Shown one piece after another: positions 14,784 through 21,872 of a stretch of DNA of 23,203 bases (the first letter of the stretch is position 1; the number at the start of each line of letters is the position of its first letter). Made by a program: the position numbers and the translations under genes. Source of the DNA: an uncultured Mollicutes bacterium (GTDB taxonomy: Bacteria > Bacillota_I > Bacilli_A > RFN20 > CAG-826); contig UQCQ01000019.1 in NCBI GenBank assembly GCA_900539595.1, positions 1 through 23,203 of the forward strand, written 5' to 3'. A model generated the notes under the pieces. It was given only the letters and a program-made list of their open reading frames with translations. It did no database searches and was not told where the DNA came from.

Positions 14784-15692
14784 TTAGGCCCTCCCCTTTC
14801 TTTTCTTAAAGCCGCGCTTGGCCTTGATGGAACGGTAGACCGTCACCCCGACTACCAGCAGCAAGACAAATAGGAAGATGAACGTCGTAAGAGCACGCAT
14901 CGCCGGAGGGATCGGCCCTTTTTTGATTTTGGCCTGAACCAGGGTCGATAAGGTCTCAATCGTTTTATCTCCAGAAAGTAATCCTGAACCGCGGGTGAAG
15001 GCGGTGACGATGAAGTCGTCGAGGGACAAAGTGATGGCGAGCAAGAAGCCGCTAGCAATACCCGGCATGATTTCCGGGAGCGTGGCTTTTACTAACGCTT
15101 GACGCGAAGTGCAGCCAAGGTCGAGGGCCGCTTCATAAAGGGCCGAATCCATCTGCTGGAGCTTCGGTTTAACGGAAAGATAAACGAAGGGCAGCGAGAG
15201 GATGATGTGGCCGGCAAGAAGGGTCCAGAAGCTGAAGATGTTGGTGCCACCGAAGAGGTAATTGCCGCAGAAAACGAAGAGAACCGTAAGGGACAAGGCG
15301 ATGACGATTTCGGCGTTAACGACGGGAATCTGGGTGGTATTTTCGATGATGCCCTTCCAAACTTTCTTGGAATAGAAGGTACCGATGGCGCCCATGGTTC
15401 CTAGGATCGTAGAAATCACGGCGCTAGTTAAAGCCAAGATGATCGTGTTGCCAAGAGCAATGCCGATTTCCTTGTCATGAAACAAGCGGGCATAGAGGTC
15501 GAAACTGAATCCGTTCCATTGCCCGATAACTTCGCTATTGGTAAAGCTAGAAGCAATGAGAACAAGAATGGGGACGTACATCAAAAGAAGGAAGAACCAG
15601 ATGTAGCATTGGCCCCAGATTTTACGGGCCAAGGAGCGGTGCTTCAACTTCTTTTCGTTGCTTGTAACCGCCGGAGCTGCCGAATTTACCAT
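14784..15692 (-). CDS. potC: PotC-like polyamine ABC transporter permease
   Basis: This 302-aa protein has about six TM segments and the permease EAA loop EAALDLGCTSRQALVKATLP (20 residues around 190-210), which docks on the ATPase. The LSLDDFIVTAF segment after it is characteristic of PotC/PotI permeases. Both ends are basic. The ATG overlaps the 3' end of potB by seven bases and is preceded by GGAGG within potB, so translation is coupled. It pairs with PotB to form the channel. Confidence 0.93.
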   Translation of the reverse strand: MVNSAAPAVTSNEKKLKHRSLARKIWGQCYIWFFLLLMYVPILVLIASSFTNSEVIGQWNGFSFDLYARLFHDKEIGIALGNTIILALTSAVISTILGTMGAIGTFYSKKVWKGIIENTTQIPVVNAEIVIALSLTVLFVFCGNYLFGGTNIFSFWTLLAGHIILSLPFVYLSVKPKLQQMDSALYEAALDLGCTSRQALVKATLPEIMPGIASGFLLAITLSLDDFIVTAFTRGSGLLSGDKTIETLSTLVQAKIKKGPIPPAMRALTTFIFLFVLLLVVGVTVYRSIKAKRGFKKRKGRA

Positions 15693-16534
15693 GCGCCCAT
15701 CCTCCTTTCGCCATCGCCACGGAATTTGTGGGTCAATAGCATCGATACGCCGATGAGAACCAACATGACGAAGGCCATGAACGAGCCTTCATTCCATTGG
15801 GACTGTGAGAAATTTAAGTAAATGATGTTGCCGAATAGCGTCAATTTGCCTTCGCTCAACGTGTCGGAGATGACGTAGCTCGACATCGTCGGCATGAATA
15901 CCATCTCCGCGGCCGAGACAATGCCCGGGACCGATTGGGGAAGGATGCTATGGACGAAGGTTTGGACGGGGTTCGCCCCGAGGTCGCGAGCCGCTTCGAT
16001 TTGGGAGCGGTCGAGTTTGATCATCGTCGTGTATAACGGCAAAATCGTAAACGGCAAATAGTTGTAAACGAGGCCGATCATCGTGGAAACATAGGGATGA
16101 TCGCCGCCTTGGATGCCAATCCAGTTCAAGACGTCGCGGGTCGCCCCGGTGCGGAGAACGAAGTTGATCCACATCGGCATGACGAAGAGCATGACGAGAA
16201 CGTAATTGGTGTTCACTTTCTTATCCGCGAGCAAGTAGGCTAGCGGATAGCCGATCAAAAGGCAGAGGATCGTATTGAGGATGCCAAGGAACAAGCTGAC
16301 CACCAAGACGTTGACTTTCGTGGGCGAAGTGAAGAAGGAAACAAGAGCGTTCCAAGAGAAATGAAGGGTTTCCATTCCGCTGGGATCGGTGACGGTTTCC
16401 GTAAAGGCGTAAACCAAGATGATGAAAATCGGGAAGACGACGAAGAGCAAAAGGAATAACGCGTAGGGGAAAGAAAGATATTCCCGCTTAAAGGCGAAGA
16501 AACCTTTAAAGCCGCGACGAGAGGTGGCTTCCAT
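15686..16534 (-). CDS. potB: PotB-like polyamine ABC transporter permease
   Basis: The 282-aa protein has about six TM segments and the EAA loop EAARDLGANPVQTFVHSILP. VMPMWINFVLRT is typical of PotB. GGAGG lies just before the ATG and inside the end of potA; the genes are one base apart. The N-terminal cytoplasmic part is short and basic (MEATSRRGFKGF). It is a standard member of the family and forms the heterodimeric permease with PotC. Confidence 0.93.
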   Translation of the reverse strand: MEATSRRGFKGFFAFKREYLSFPYALFLLLFVVFPIFIILVYAFTETVTDPSGMETLHFSWNALVSFFTSPTKVNVLVVSLFLGILNTILCLLIGYPLAYLLADKKVNTNYVLVMLFVMPMWINFVLRTGATRDVLNWIGIQGGDHPYVSTMIGLVYNYLPFTILPLYTTMIKLDRSQIEAARDLGANPVQTFVHSILPQSVPGIVSAAEMVFMPTMSSYVISDTLSEGKLTLFGNIIYLNFSQSQWNEGSFMAFVMLVLIGVSMLLTHKFRGDGERRMGAW

Positions 16535-16535
16535 T

Positions 16536-18092
16536 TCACTCCTCCACGGCGAAGCTATCGAGAGAGCCTTTGAGGCGGATCTTGATATCTTCCGGCTTCA
16601 CTTCAATCGAAACCAAATCGTTTTCGTTCCAGGAATAGGGGGAATCGGCGATGAAGTCCTCTTCATCTTCCGTGCGGACCAAGTACTGATAATGGTCACC
16701 AACCCAAACGAGGCTCACGATGCTGCCTTCTGCAGAACCAAGGCTCAAATCGTCGGAGAGGATGATTTTGTCCAAGGGGATCGTCGCGACGACTTCCGCT
16801 TCTTTCGCGCCGAAGTTATAACGTTTCTGAGTCAAGGGCGAATAGACGGTTCCATCTTCTTGGAGGACGCCTTTTTCCACGAGCTGTTCCACATGAATCG
16901 GGAAAGTGGCTTCGCCGATAACCAAATTGTTATTGGAATCAATCCAAGCGTCGTCATATTCATTTTCCGCATAGGGGCGATGCATGACTTGGATATTCTC
17001 TTTTTCCACGCGGAGCGAAACGATTTCACCCACCGCGCGATCTTTGGTGTCGCGGCAGGCGATTTCGGATTTGCCAACGTGAACGATGTATTCGTAATGG
17101 ACGCCTTGGAAAATCTTGGAGGTGATGGTTCCATCGACCACTCCCGCTCCTTTTTCTCCCATCAAGAAGTCTTCGGGACGAACCACGACGTGGACTTTTT
17201 CGTTTAGCGGGAAATCATCGACACAGTCCCAAACCTGTCCGATGAAGCGGACCTTCTTCTTGCCGACCACCGTGCCGGAATAGATGTTGGATTCGCCGAT
17301 AAAGTCGGCAACGAAAGCGTTGACCGGTTCGTTATAAATTTGTTCGGGGGTGCCGCATTGTTGGATGACGCCGTCTTTCATAACGATGATGCGGTCAGAC
17401 ATCGTAAGAGCTTCTTCTTGGTCATGGGTGACATAGAAGAAAGTGATGCCGAGTTTGCGGTGCATTTCCTTCAATTCGATTTGCATGTCCTTGCGCATTT
17501 TGTGGTCCAAGGCGGAAAGCGGCTCATCGAGGAGCAGCACCTTCGGTTCATTGACGATGGCGCGGGCGATGGCGACGCGTTGCTGCTGACCTCCCGATAG
17601 GGTGGAGACATCGCGGTCTTCCATTTCTTCGAGGTCAACAAGCTTCAAAGCGCGGGAAACCTTTTCGTCAATCGTCTTGGCGGAAAGGTGCTTCATTTTG
17701 ATTTTTTGTTGTCCGTTCGCATCCAGAATCGGCTTGCCCGCCTTGTCCACTTGTGGCACGGCGACTTTCTTCATCTTGAGGCCAAAAGCCACGTTGTCAT
17801 AAACGTCAAGATGCGGGAAAAGCGCGTAATGCTGGAAGACGGTGTTGACCGGGCGCTTATAAGGCGGAAGAAGAGAAATGTCTTGGCCATTCAAAAGAAT
17901 TTGGCCAGAGCTAGGAAGCTCAAAACCCGCGATCATGCGCAGGGTCGTGGTCTTTCCGCAGCCGGACGGGCCGAGAATCGTAATGAATTCTCCCCGTTTG
18001 ACTTCCAAATTAAAGTCATCGACGACCGTCGTGCCGTCGAACTCCTTGCAGACGTGTTGCAAACTAATGATTGTTTCCTGTTCATCACCCAT
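16536..18092 (-). CDS. potA: PotA-like polyamine ABC transporter ATPase
   Basis: From the ATG at 18092, which has an excellent GGGAGGG site seven nt upstream, the protein is 518 aa; an in-frame GTG at 18155 has no support. Motifs: Walker A GPSGCGKT (41-48), Q-loop FQHYALFPH (86-94), signature LSGGQQQ (165-171), Walker B LLLDEP (186-191), H-loop VTHDQ (221-225). PotA is usually about 370 aa. Here there is an extra stretch at about 107-136 (VAVPQVDKAGKPILDANGQQ and on) between the Q-loop and signature, and a long C-terminal region with TOBE-like segments that may sense substrate or regulate uptake. It is the first gene of potABCD. Confidence 0.93.
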   Translation of the reverse strand: MGDEQETIISLQHVCKEFDGTTVVDDFNLEVKRGEFITILGPSGCGKTTTLRMIAGFELPSSGQILLNGQDISLLPPYKRPVNTVFQHYALFPHLDVYDNVAFGLKMKKVAVPQVDKAGKPILDANGQQKIKMKHLSAKTIDEKVSRALKLVDLEEMEDRDVSTLSGGQQQRVAIARAIVNEPKVLLLDEPLSALDHKMRKDMQIELKEMHRKLGITFFYVTHDQEEALTMSDRIIVMKDGVIQQCGTPEQIYNEPVNAFVADFIGESNIYSGTVVGKKKVRFIGQVWDCVDDFPLNEKVHVVVRPEDFLMGEKGAGVVDGTITSKIFQGVHYEYIVHVGKSEIACRDTKDRAVGEIVSLRVEKENIQVMHRPYAENEYDDAWIDSNNNLVIGEATFPIHVEQLVEKGVLQEDGTVYSPLTQKRYNFGAKEAEVVATIPLDKIILSDDLSLGSAEGSIVSLVWVGDHYQYLVRTEDEEDFIADSPYSWNENDLVSIEVKPEDIKIRLKGSLDSFAVEE

Positions 18093-18373
18093 AAGAATCC
18101 CTCCCAAAGTTTCGGTTCCAAAAAAGAAAGATGTTACAGTGTGAAGATCCCGCACTTAGGGCTAGGATTTTCAACGGCGAAATAATGGGGGTAACGGGGT
18201 AAAAAAGCAATAAAAATTTTTGCAATTTTTTTCACACAAAATTTTAAAAAAATAAAAACAGGCTTTTCTTCGGCATTATCGAAACTTTTCAACAATTTTT
18301 TTCTTCAAAAATTTTTACGATTTTTTGCAAAAAAATATCGCAATTTTTTTCGGCTAGTTTACAATCACATATC
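18093..18373. other. AT-rich divergent intergenic region with phased A/T tracts
   Basis: This 281-bp gap between potA (minus) and the 18374 lipoprotein (plus) has no ORF with support. From about 18200 to 18350 it is made of A- and T-runs of 4-8 bases, many about 10-13 bp apart, with CAATTTTTTTC repeated exactly at 18223-18233, 18293-18303 and 18341-18351. Such phased tracts usually cause DNA bending. A weak candidate potA promoter reads TTGCTT-N17-CATTAT on the minus strand, about 90 nt before the start. Confidence 0.5.
18360..18365 (+). promoter_or_regulatory. -10 box (TACAAT) for the 18374 lipoprotein, leaderless arrangement
   Basis: TACAAT matches five of six consensus bases and ends eight bases before the ATG at 18374. 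TCGCAA lies 16 bp upstream as a weak -35. No Shine-Dalgarno fits between them, so transcription should begin at or one to two bases before the start codon. Confidence 0.5.
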
Positions 18374-19510
18374 ATGAGCAAATTTAGCCAAATTTCTTTT
18401 CTTGGATTGTCCCTTGTTTTTAGCCTTGTTTCTTGTGGGGGAAACGGGGGAGAAAAAATTCAAAAAACGCCCCTACTTTTCGGAACGAAGGAATTCGTTT
18501 CCCAAGAGGTGGATTCTTTATCCCATATGAAAAAATTGGAGGATGAATCCGTCCTTCAAAAAATGATTGTGGGAAAAGACAATTTCGTCTTGATCGTCAT
18601 GGGGAGGGGGGAGACCGGAAGCCATTCCACCTGCGGATGCTGGAACCGATTCCACGAACAAAACATCGTCTCCTTCCAACGCGAATTCAATTTCCTCTTT
18701 TACTATATATATAGCGATCAGCTTACCTCTCCCTTAGGCCTAAGCCTTGGGGTAGAAAAAGCAACGATTGGCATCTTTAATCGCGGCGAACTCGTGGCTC
18801 AAAATAGCGACGCGGATGAAGCTTCTCCTTTCTATACTTCTTACGAGGCTTTCAAGACGTGGATGCTCAATCGAATCGAGCTTCCTCGCGTCTTCTTTGT
18901 CAACAAGGAACAGCTGGATGCTTTGTACGCGGGAAGCCAGGAATTCACGATTTATTTCTCTCGTCAGCGTTGTGGAGATTGTTCCTATATGCAACGCGGC
19001 CTTTATTCCTCTTGGTATGAATCTCACCTAACGGGGGTGCAAGATAGTTACATCATCGATTGCGACGCCCCAGGGATTGCTTCGATTGTAGACGAGAATG
19101 GCCAAATCCATTATCGGGACGAAGATAGCGAATATGGCCAAGCCGCGACGGAGCAATATAACGCCTTCAAGGTCGAATATGGACTCGCTTATTCTTCTTC
19201 AAATCCTGCAGGATATAGCCAAGGGGTTTTCCCAACGATTTTCCATGTCAATCCGGACGGAACCAACAAAACGGGGGACGTAATTGACGCGAGCGGGGTC
19301 TTCTTCAACGAGACGATCCAAGACGGCAAAGTCACAGAAAGCTATTTTGATGGAAGCCGGGATAACTTGGAGATCTTTTCCTACTTGAGCAAAGTTGAGA
19401 AGAAAAACCTCGTAGGAGTAAGGACGACCAATAATCACGAAGGCTTGGAAGAATCCGTGAAGCCTTTGCTTAACGCCTTGCTCGATTATTGCGTTGGGGA
19501 AGCCAAATAA
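18374..19510 (+). CDS. Lipoprotein with two thioredoxin-like segments
   Basis: The 378-aa protein has a signal peptide and lipobox LVSC (lipidated Cys21). Residues 71-140 show a strand-turn-helix pattern with STCGCW (Cys87, Cys89) in the place of a thioredoxin active site. Residues 190-296 form a second such unit with RCGDC (Cys200, Cys203) and FPTIFHVNPDG (286-296), where Pro287 fits the cis-Pro loop opposite the CxxC site. The first unit lacks a clear cis-Pro and has CxC instead of CxxC. It is likely a membrane-anchored thiol redox or disulphide-handling protein, but the precise family is not recognised. It is divergent from potA and ends in a bidirectional terminator shared with the CarD-like gene. 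Confidence 0.8.
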   Translation: MSKFSQISFLGLSLVFSLVSCGGNGGEKIQKTPLLFGTKEFVSQEVDSLSHMKKLEDESVLQKMIVGKDNFVLIVMGRGETGSHSTCGCWNRFHEQNIVSFQREFNFLFYYIYSDQLTSPLGLSLGVEKATIGIFNRGELVAQNSDADEASPFYTSYEAFKTWMLNRIELPRVFFVNKEQLDALYAGSQEFTIYFSRQRCGDCSYMQRGLYSSWYESHLTGVQDSYIIDCDAPGIASIVDENGQIHYRDEDSEYGQAATEQYNAFKVEYGLAYSSSNPAGYSQGVFPTIFHVNPDGTNKTGDVIDASGVFFNETIQDGKVTESYFDGSRDNLEIFSYLSKVEKKNLVGVRTTNNHEGLEESVKPLLNALLDYCVGEAK

Positions 19511-19523
19511 TTTTTGCCTTTAC

Positions 19524-19555
19524 AAAAATTGGACCCGCGGCGGGGTCCATTTTTG
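19524..19555. terminator. Bidirectional terminator between converging genes
   Basis: TGGACCC (19530-19536) and GGGTCCA (19543-19549) form a stem with the 6-nt loop GCGGCG. They are flanked by A-runs on the left and T-runs on the right, so the structure ends transcripts from both the lipoprotein (plus) and the CarD-like gene (minus). Confidence 0.92.
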
Positions 19556-19569
19556 ATTTAGCGGGAAAC

Positions 19570-20061
19570 TTAGGCTTTGGCATTGGCCCGGATAAATTCC
19601 GGAACGTCTTCGTAATCAATCCCTAAACCAAAGGCGAGTTCCCCATATACGATGGGGGTAGCCTTGGCCACGAATTGGGAGTCCATGGAATTCAAATGTC
19701 CGTCCTTGAGTTTCCGTTGAAACGCCCCTTCAAGCAAGGGGGCCAAATCCTTCACGAGACCGCTTTTCAGCGAAGCCTCATAAGCGGATTTGCGGACCTT
19801 GGAATCGCTGACGTAAATATAGGTACGGGTCGAGGGCCATTCCTTGACCGCCTGAAGGGCCTCTTCCTTGTTCATCGGAGCCGTAAGGGAATCCGAACGA
19901 GACAAAGGGACGCGAACGATCGTGGATTTCTCGTCGCCATACAAAGGACGAAGAACAAAATAGAGCATGCCTGAATCGTCACCGCTTAGAGGAGCTATTT
20001 CCTCCACGCGGCAAACACCACAATGGGTATGAAAGACGTAATCACCGATTCCGATTTCCAT
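19570..20061 (-). CDS. CarD/CdnL-family transcription regulator
   Basis: From the ATG at 20061, with AAAGGAGG 11 nt upstream, the protein is 163 aa, the usual size for CarD/CdnL. The N-terminal part (1-60), with GDYVFHTHCGVCRVEEI and a YFVLRPLYG strand, is the RNA-polymerase-interacting domain (TRCF-like Tudor fold). The C-terminal helical part ends in YGELAFGLGIDYEDVPEFI, matching the helix pair that touches promoter DNA in CarD. The family stabilises open complexes at promoters, including those for rRNA. A TATAAT at 20118-20113 (minus) would give a leader of about 45 nt; no clear -35 is seen. Upstream in-frame starts are not supported. Confidence 0.85.
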   Translation of the reverse strand: MEIGIGDYVFHTHCGVCRVEEIAPLSGDDSGMLYFVLRPLYGDEKSTIVRVPLSRSDSLTAPMNKEEALQAVKEWPSTRTYIYVSDSKVRKSAYEASLKSGLVKDLAPLLEGAFQRKLKDGHLNSMDSQFVAKATPIVYGELAFGLGIDYEDVPEFIRANAKA

Positions 20062-20112
20062 TCTGGGACGTTCCTCCTTTTTTATTAACCAACAACAATT
20101 AATATCCTGTTC

Positions 20113-20118
20113 ATTATA
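20113..20118 (-). promoter_or_regulatory. -10 box of the CarD-like gene
   Basis: A perfect TATAAT on the minus strand lies 51 bases before the ATG at 20061. A -35 match at the proper distance is poor. The rest of 20119-20290 holds only a short hairpin-like CCC-TTCT-GGG and no gene. Confidence 0.4.
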
Positions 20119-20290
20119 AACCGAAAAACCAAAAAAAGATACCATTCTAGGCAAAAATAAAGAAAATTAACGCATAATCGTATGTTTATGGAAACTCTTT
20201 TTTTAGAGGCCTTTTCATAAGCCCAGAAGGGTACTTTTTGAAACAAAAGATATCGAAACGTCTATTGACTCAAAACTTGTCGAGAAATCA

Positions 20291-20965
20291 TTAATTTTTT
20301 TGATAGGCTTTCACCTGCTCGATTAAATAATCGGCAAGTTCTTGCACGCCTTCGTCTTTTTTGGCGGAAACGGGGAAGAAAACAGCGTTCTTCTGCAAAC
20401 GCAAAATTCTTTCTTCCGCTTTCTCTACGTCAAAGTCGAAAACGATTTTCGTATCCATCTTCGTAAAGACAAAGACATCGCCCTTGGTGAACATAAGCGG
20501 ATATTTGAGCGGCTTATCATCGCCTTCGGGGATGGAAAGCAAAACCATCTTGAGGGTAGCGCCCGTATCGAATTCAGCGGGGCAAACGAGGTTGCCGATA
20601 TTTTCTAGGATGACGAGGTCCAGACCATCTCCTCCGAGGCTTTCAAACCCTTCTTGGGTCATCTTGGCATCGAGGTGGCATTCTCCGGAAGTGTGAAGCT
20701 GGATGGTCTTGACGCCGGTTTTTGCCTCAATGGTTTCTGCGTCTACCGTCGCATCCATATCCGCTTCGATAACGCCGACACGGAGTTTTTTCTTTAATTT
20801 ATTAATAAGGTTAACAAGAAGGGTGGTTTTTCCCGATCCCGGGCTCGACATCAAATTGATGAGGAAGACCCCCTTCTCCTTTAATTCTTTGCGGAGTTCT
20901 TCTGCCCTCCGATCATTGTTGGCCAAAACAGATTGTTTGACCCGAATCACGCGTACATCGCCCAT
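20291..20965 (-). CDS. hypB: HypB-type nickel-insertion GTPase
   Basis: HypB is a SIMIBI GTPase that helps insert Ni into [NiFe] hydrogenase. This 224-aa protein has the P-loop SSPGSGKTTLL (40-50), the family marker ENIGNLVCPAEFD, and SGECHLDA, whose Cys-His pair corresponds to the GTPase-domain metal site. NKxD appears as TKMD. The N-terminal Cys motif and His-rich stretch found in some HypB proteins are absent. AAAGGAG precedes the ATG by seven bases. No other hyp gene, hydrogenase or urease gene lies in the window, so its target enzyme is elsewhere in the genome. A palindrome just upstream of the Shine-Dalgarno may be an operator. Confidence 0.92.
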   Translation of the reverse strand: MGDVRVIRVKQSVLANNDRRAEELRKELKEKGVFLINLMSSPGSGKTTLLVNLINKLKKKLRVGVIEADMDATVDAETIEAKTGVKTIQLHTSGECHLDAKMTQEGFESLGGDGLDLVILENIGNLVCPAEFDTGATLKMVLLSIPEGDDKPLKYPLMFTKGDVFVFTKMDTKIVFDFDVEKAEERILRLQKNAVFFPVSAKKDEGVQELADYLIEQVKAYQKN

Positions 20966-20983
20966 GATTAATCTCCTTTTGTT

Positions 20984-21000
20984 CTTCTATATATTAGAAG
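20984..21000. promoter_or_regulatory. Palindrome just upstream of hypB
   Basis: CTTCTA (20984-20989) and TAGAAG (20995-21000) are inverted around TATAT. The element lies right before the hypB Shine-Dalgarno and overlaps an AT-rich -10-like region (TAATAT, minus strand), where a bound repressor would block transcription. No regulator can be named. Confidence 0.35.
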
Positions 21001-21072
21001 GTTTTGCTCATAAAAGGTATGATTTGACATTTTTTTCGAGGACATTTCTCAACAAAGAAGATCTCTGTCCCG

Positions 21073-21128
21073 TACCAATAATTTTGTATAACTATTCCTA
21101 TTTAAATAGTTGCGCTTAAAAATTGGTA
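21073..21128. other. Nested inverted repeat between tetR and hypB
   Basis: Outer arms TACCAAT (21073-21079) and ATTGGTA (21122-21128) are extended by TTTT/AAAA after a two-base bulge. They enclose inner arms AACTATT (21090-21096) and AATAGTT (21105-21111). A transcript could fold into one long two-part hairpin. No T-run follows, so it is not a standard terminator. The remainder of 21001-21184 shows no gene. Confidence 0.5.
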
Positions 21129-21184
21129 TAAATCCATCTCTGAAATTAATGGCGAAATTTTAAATTGCGGTTCAAATAATGTCT

Positions 21185-21742
21185 TCAAGCATAAAGCCGA
21201 CTGAAATAATCCGTCATTTCTTCCGGGGTCAAGACGCAGCCTCCGCTCACCCAGTAACGGAGCAAAGAAACAAAGCTCTCCGTTAATTGGTGGGTTTGCA
21301 TCTCCTCGGGGATACCCGGTTTATAGAAAGTATGGGATTTGACGCAGGCGGACATCAAGGGGAGAGAGCGTTCTTTAAGATTCTCCAAGAAAATCGGAGC
21401 GCCAGACCGAGAAGATAAAATTGCCGAAATCAGGCTCTTCTCATCATAGAAATGATAGAAGATATGGGTAATAAGATGACGGTAATCAAAATGGGAGGAC
21501 CCCGAAAAATCGTGATCCGCTTCTTTTTGCTGAGAAGGGGAGAAGACATGGTCAAAAATCGTGGAACACACACCCACCAAAACGTCCTCCTTACTTTTAA
21601 AATGACTATAGAAGGTCGAGCGGGAAATATGGGCTGTTGTCAGCAAATCCGATACCGAAATATCCTGGTATTCTTTGTTACCAAGTTCGAGGCGCAATGC
21701 CTCATAAACCGCATTTAGGGTCTTCTCTTCACGTTTATCCAT
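21185..21742 (-). CDS. TetR/AcrR-family transcription regulator
   Basis: The 185-aa protein begins with the TetR DNA-binding domain: helix-turn-helix about 27-50, with ISVSDLLTTAHISRSTFYSHF followed by KSKEDVL (the sequence runs on without a break). The C-terminal part is an all-helical ligand and dimer domain similar to DhaS-like TetR proteins. It is divergent from an ABC importer (FecCD/FecE type), the usual layout for a local repressor, though its ligand is unknown. The start codon has no Shine-Dalgarno; instead a near-consensus promoter ends six bases before it. Confidence 0.9.
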   Translation of the reverse strand: MDKREEKTLNAVYEALRLELGNKEYQDISVSDLLTTAHISRSTFYSHFKSKEDVLVGVCSTIFDHVFSPSQQKEADHDFSGSSHFDYRHLITHIFYHFYDEKSLISAILSSRSGAPIFLENLKERSLPLMSACVKSHTFYKPGIPEEMQTHQLTESFVSLLRYWVSGGCVLTPEEMTDYFSRLYA

Positions 21743-21748
21743 GTCATT

Positions 21749-21777
21749 ATTCTAAACAAGAGTTCGATATGTTTCAA
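21749..21777 (-). promoter_or_regulatory. tetR promoter giving a leaderless mRNA
   Basis: Minus strand TTGAAA (21777-21772), a 17-bp spacer and TAGAAT (21754-21749) match 5/6 at each box. Six bases (AATGAC) separate the -10 from the ATG at 21742, so +1 falls on the A of the start codon. Confidence 0.7.
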
Positions 21778-21856
21778 TTAAGCGAACATATTTCTTGTAT
21801 TTGTTTTCTAATTACCGAACTATTTATCTATTTTTGTTCTGTTTCTTGGTTTCCTA

Positions 21857-21865
21857 TGCTATGAT
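21857..21865 (+). promoter_or_regulatory. Extended -10 promoter of the FecCD-type gene
   Basis: TGC-TATGAT is an extended -10 (TGn plus 5/6 match to TATAAT). It ends seven bases before the ATG at 21873, and no Shine-Dalgarno is present, again predicting a leaderless or almost leaderless transcript. A -35 at the right distance is weak (TTCTGT). Confidence 0.55.
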
Positions 21866-21872
21866 ACTCCGC

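Noticed and set aside
18093..18155. Upstream GTG start for potA adding 21 residues.
   Set aside because: The ATG at 18092 has a near-perfect ribosome site (GGGAGGG) and begins right before the ATPase domain.
21795..21872. Upstream ATG for the FecCD permease adding 26 hydrophobic residues.
   Set aside because: The added part overlaps the extended -10 promoter, has no ribosome site and is not typical of the family.
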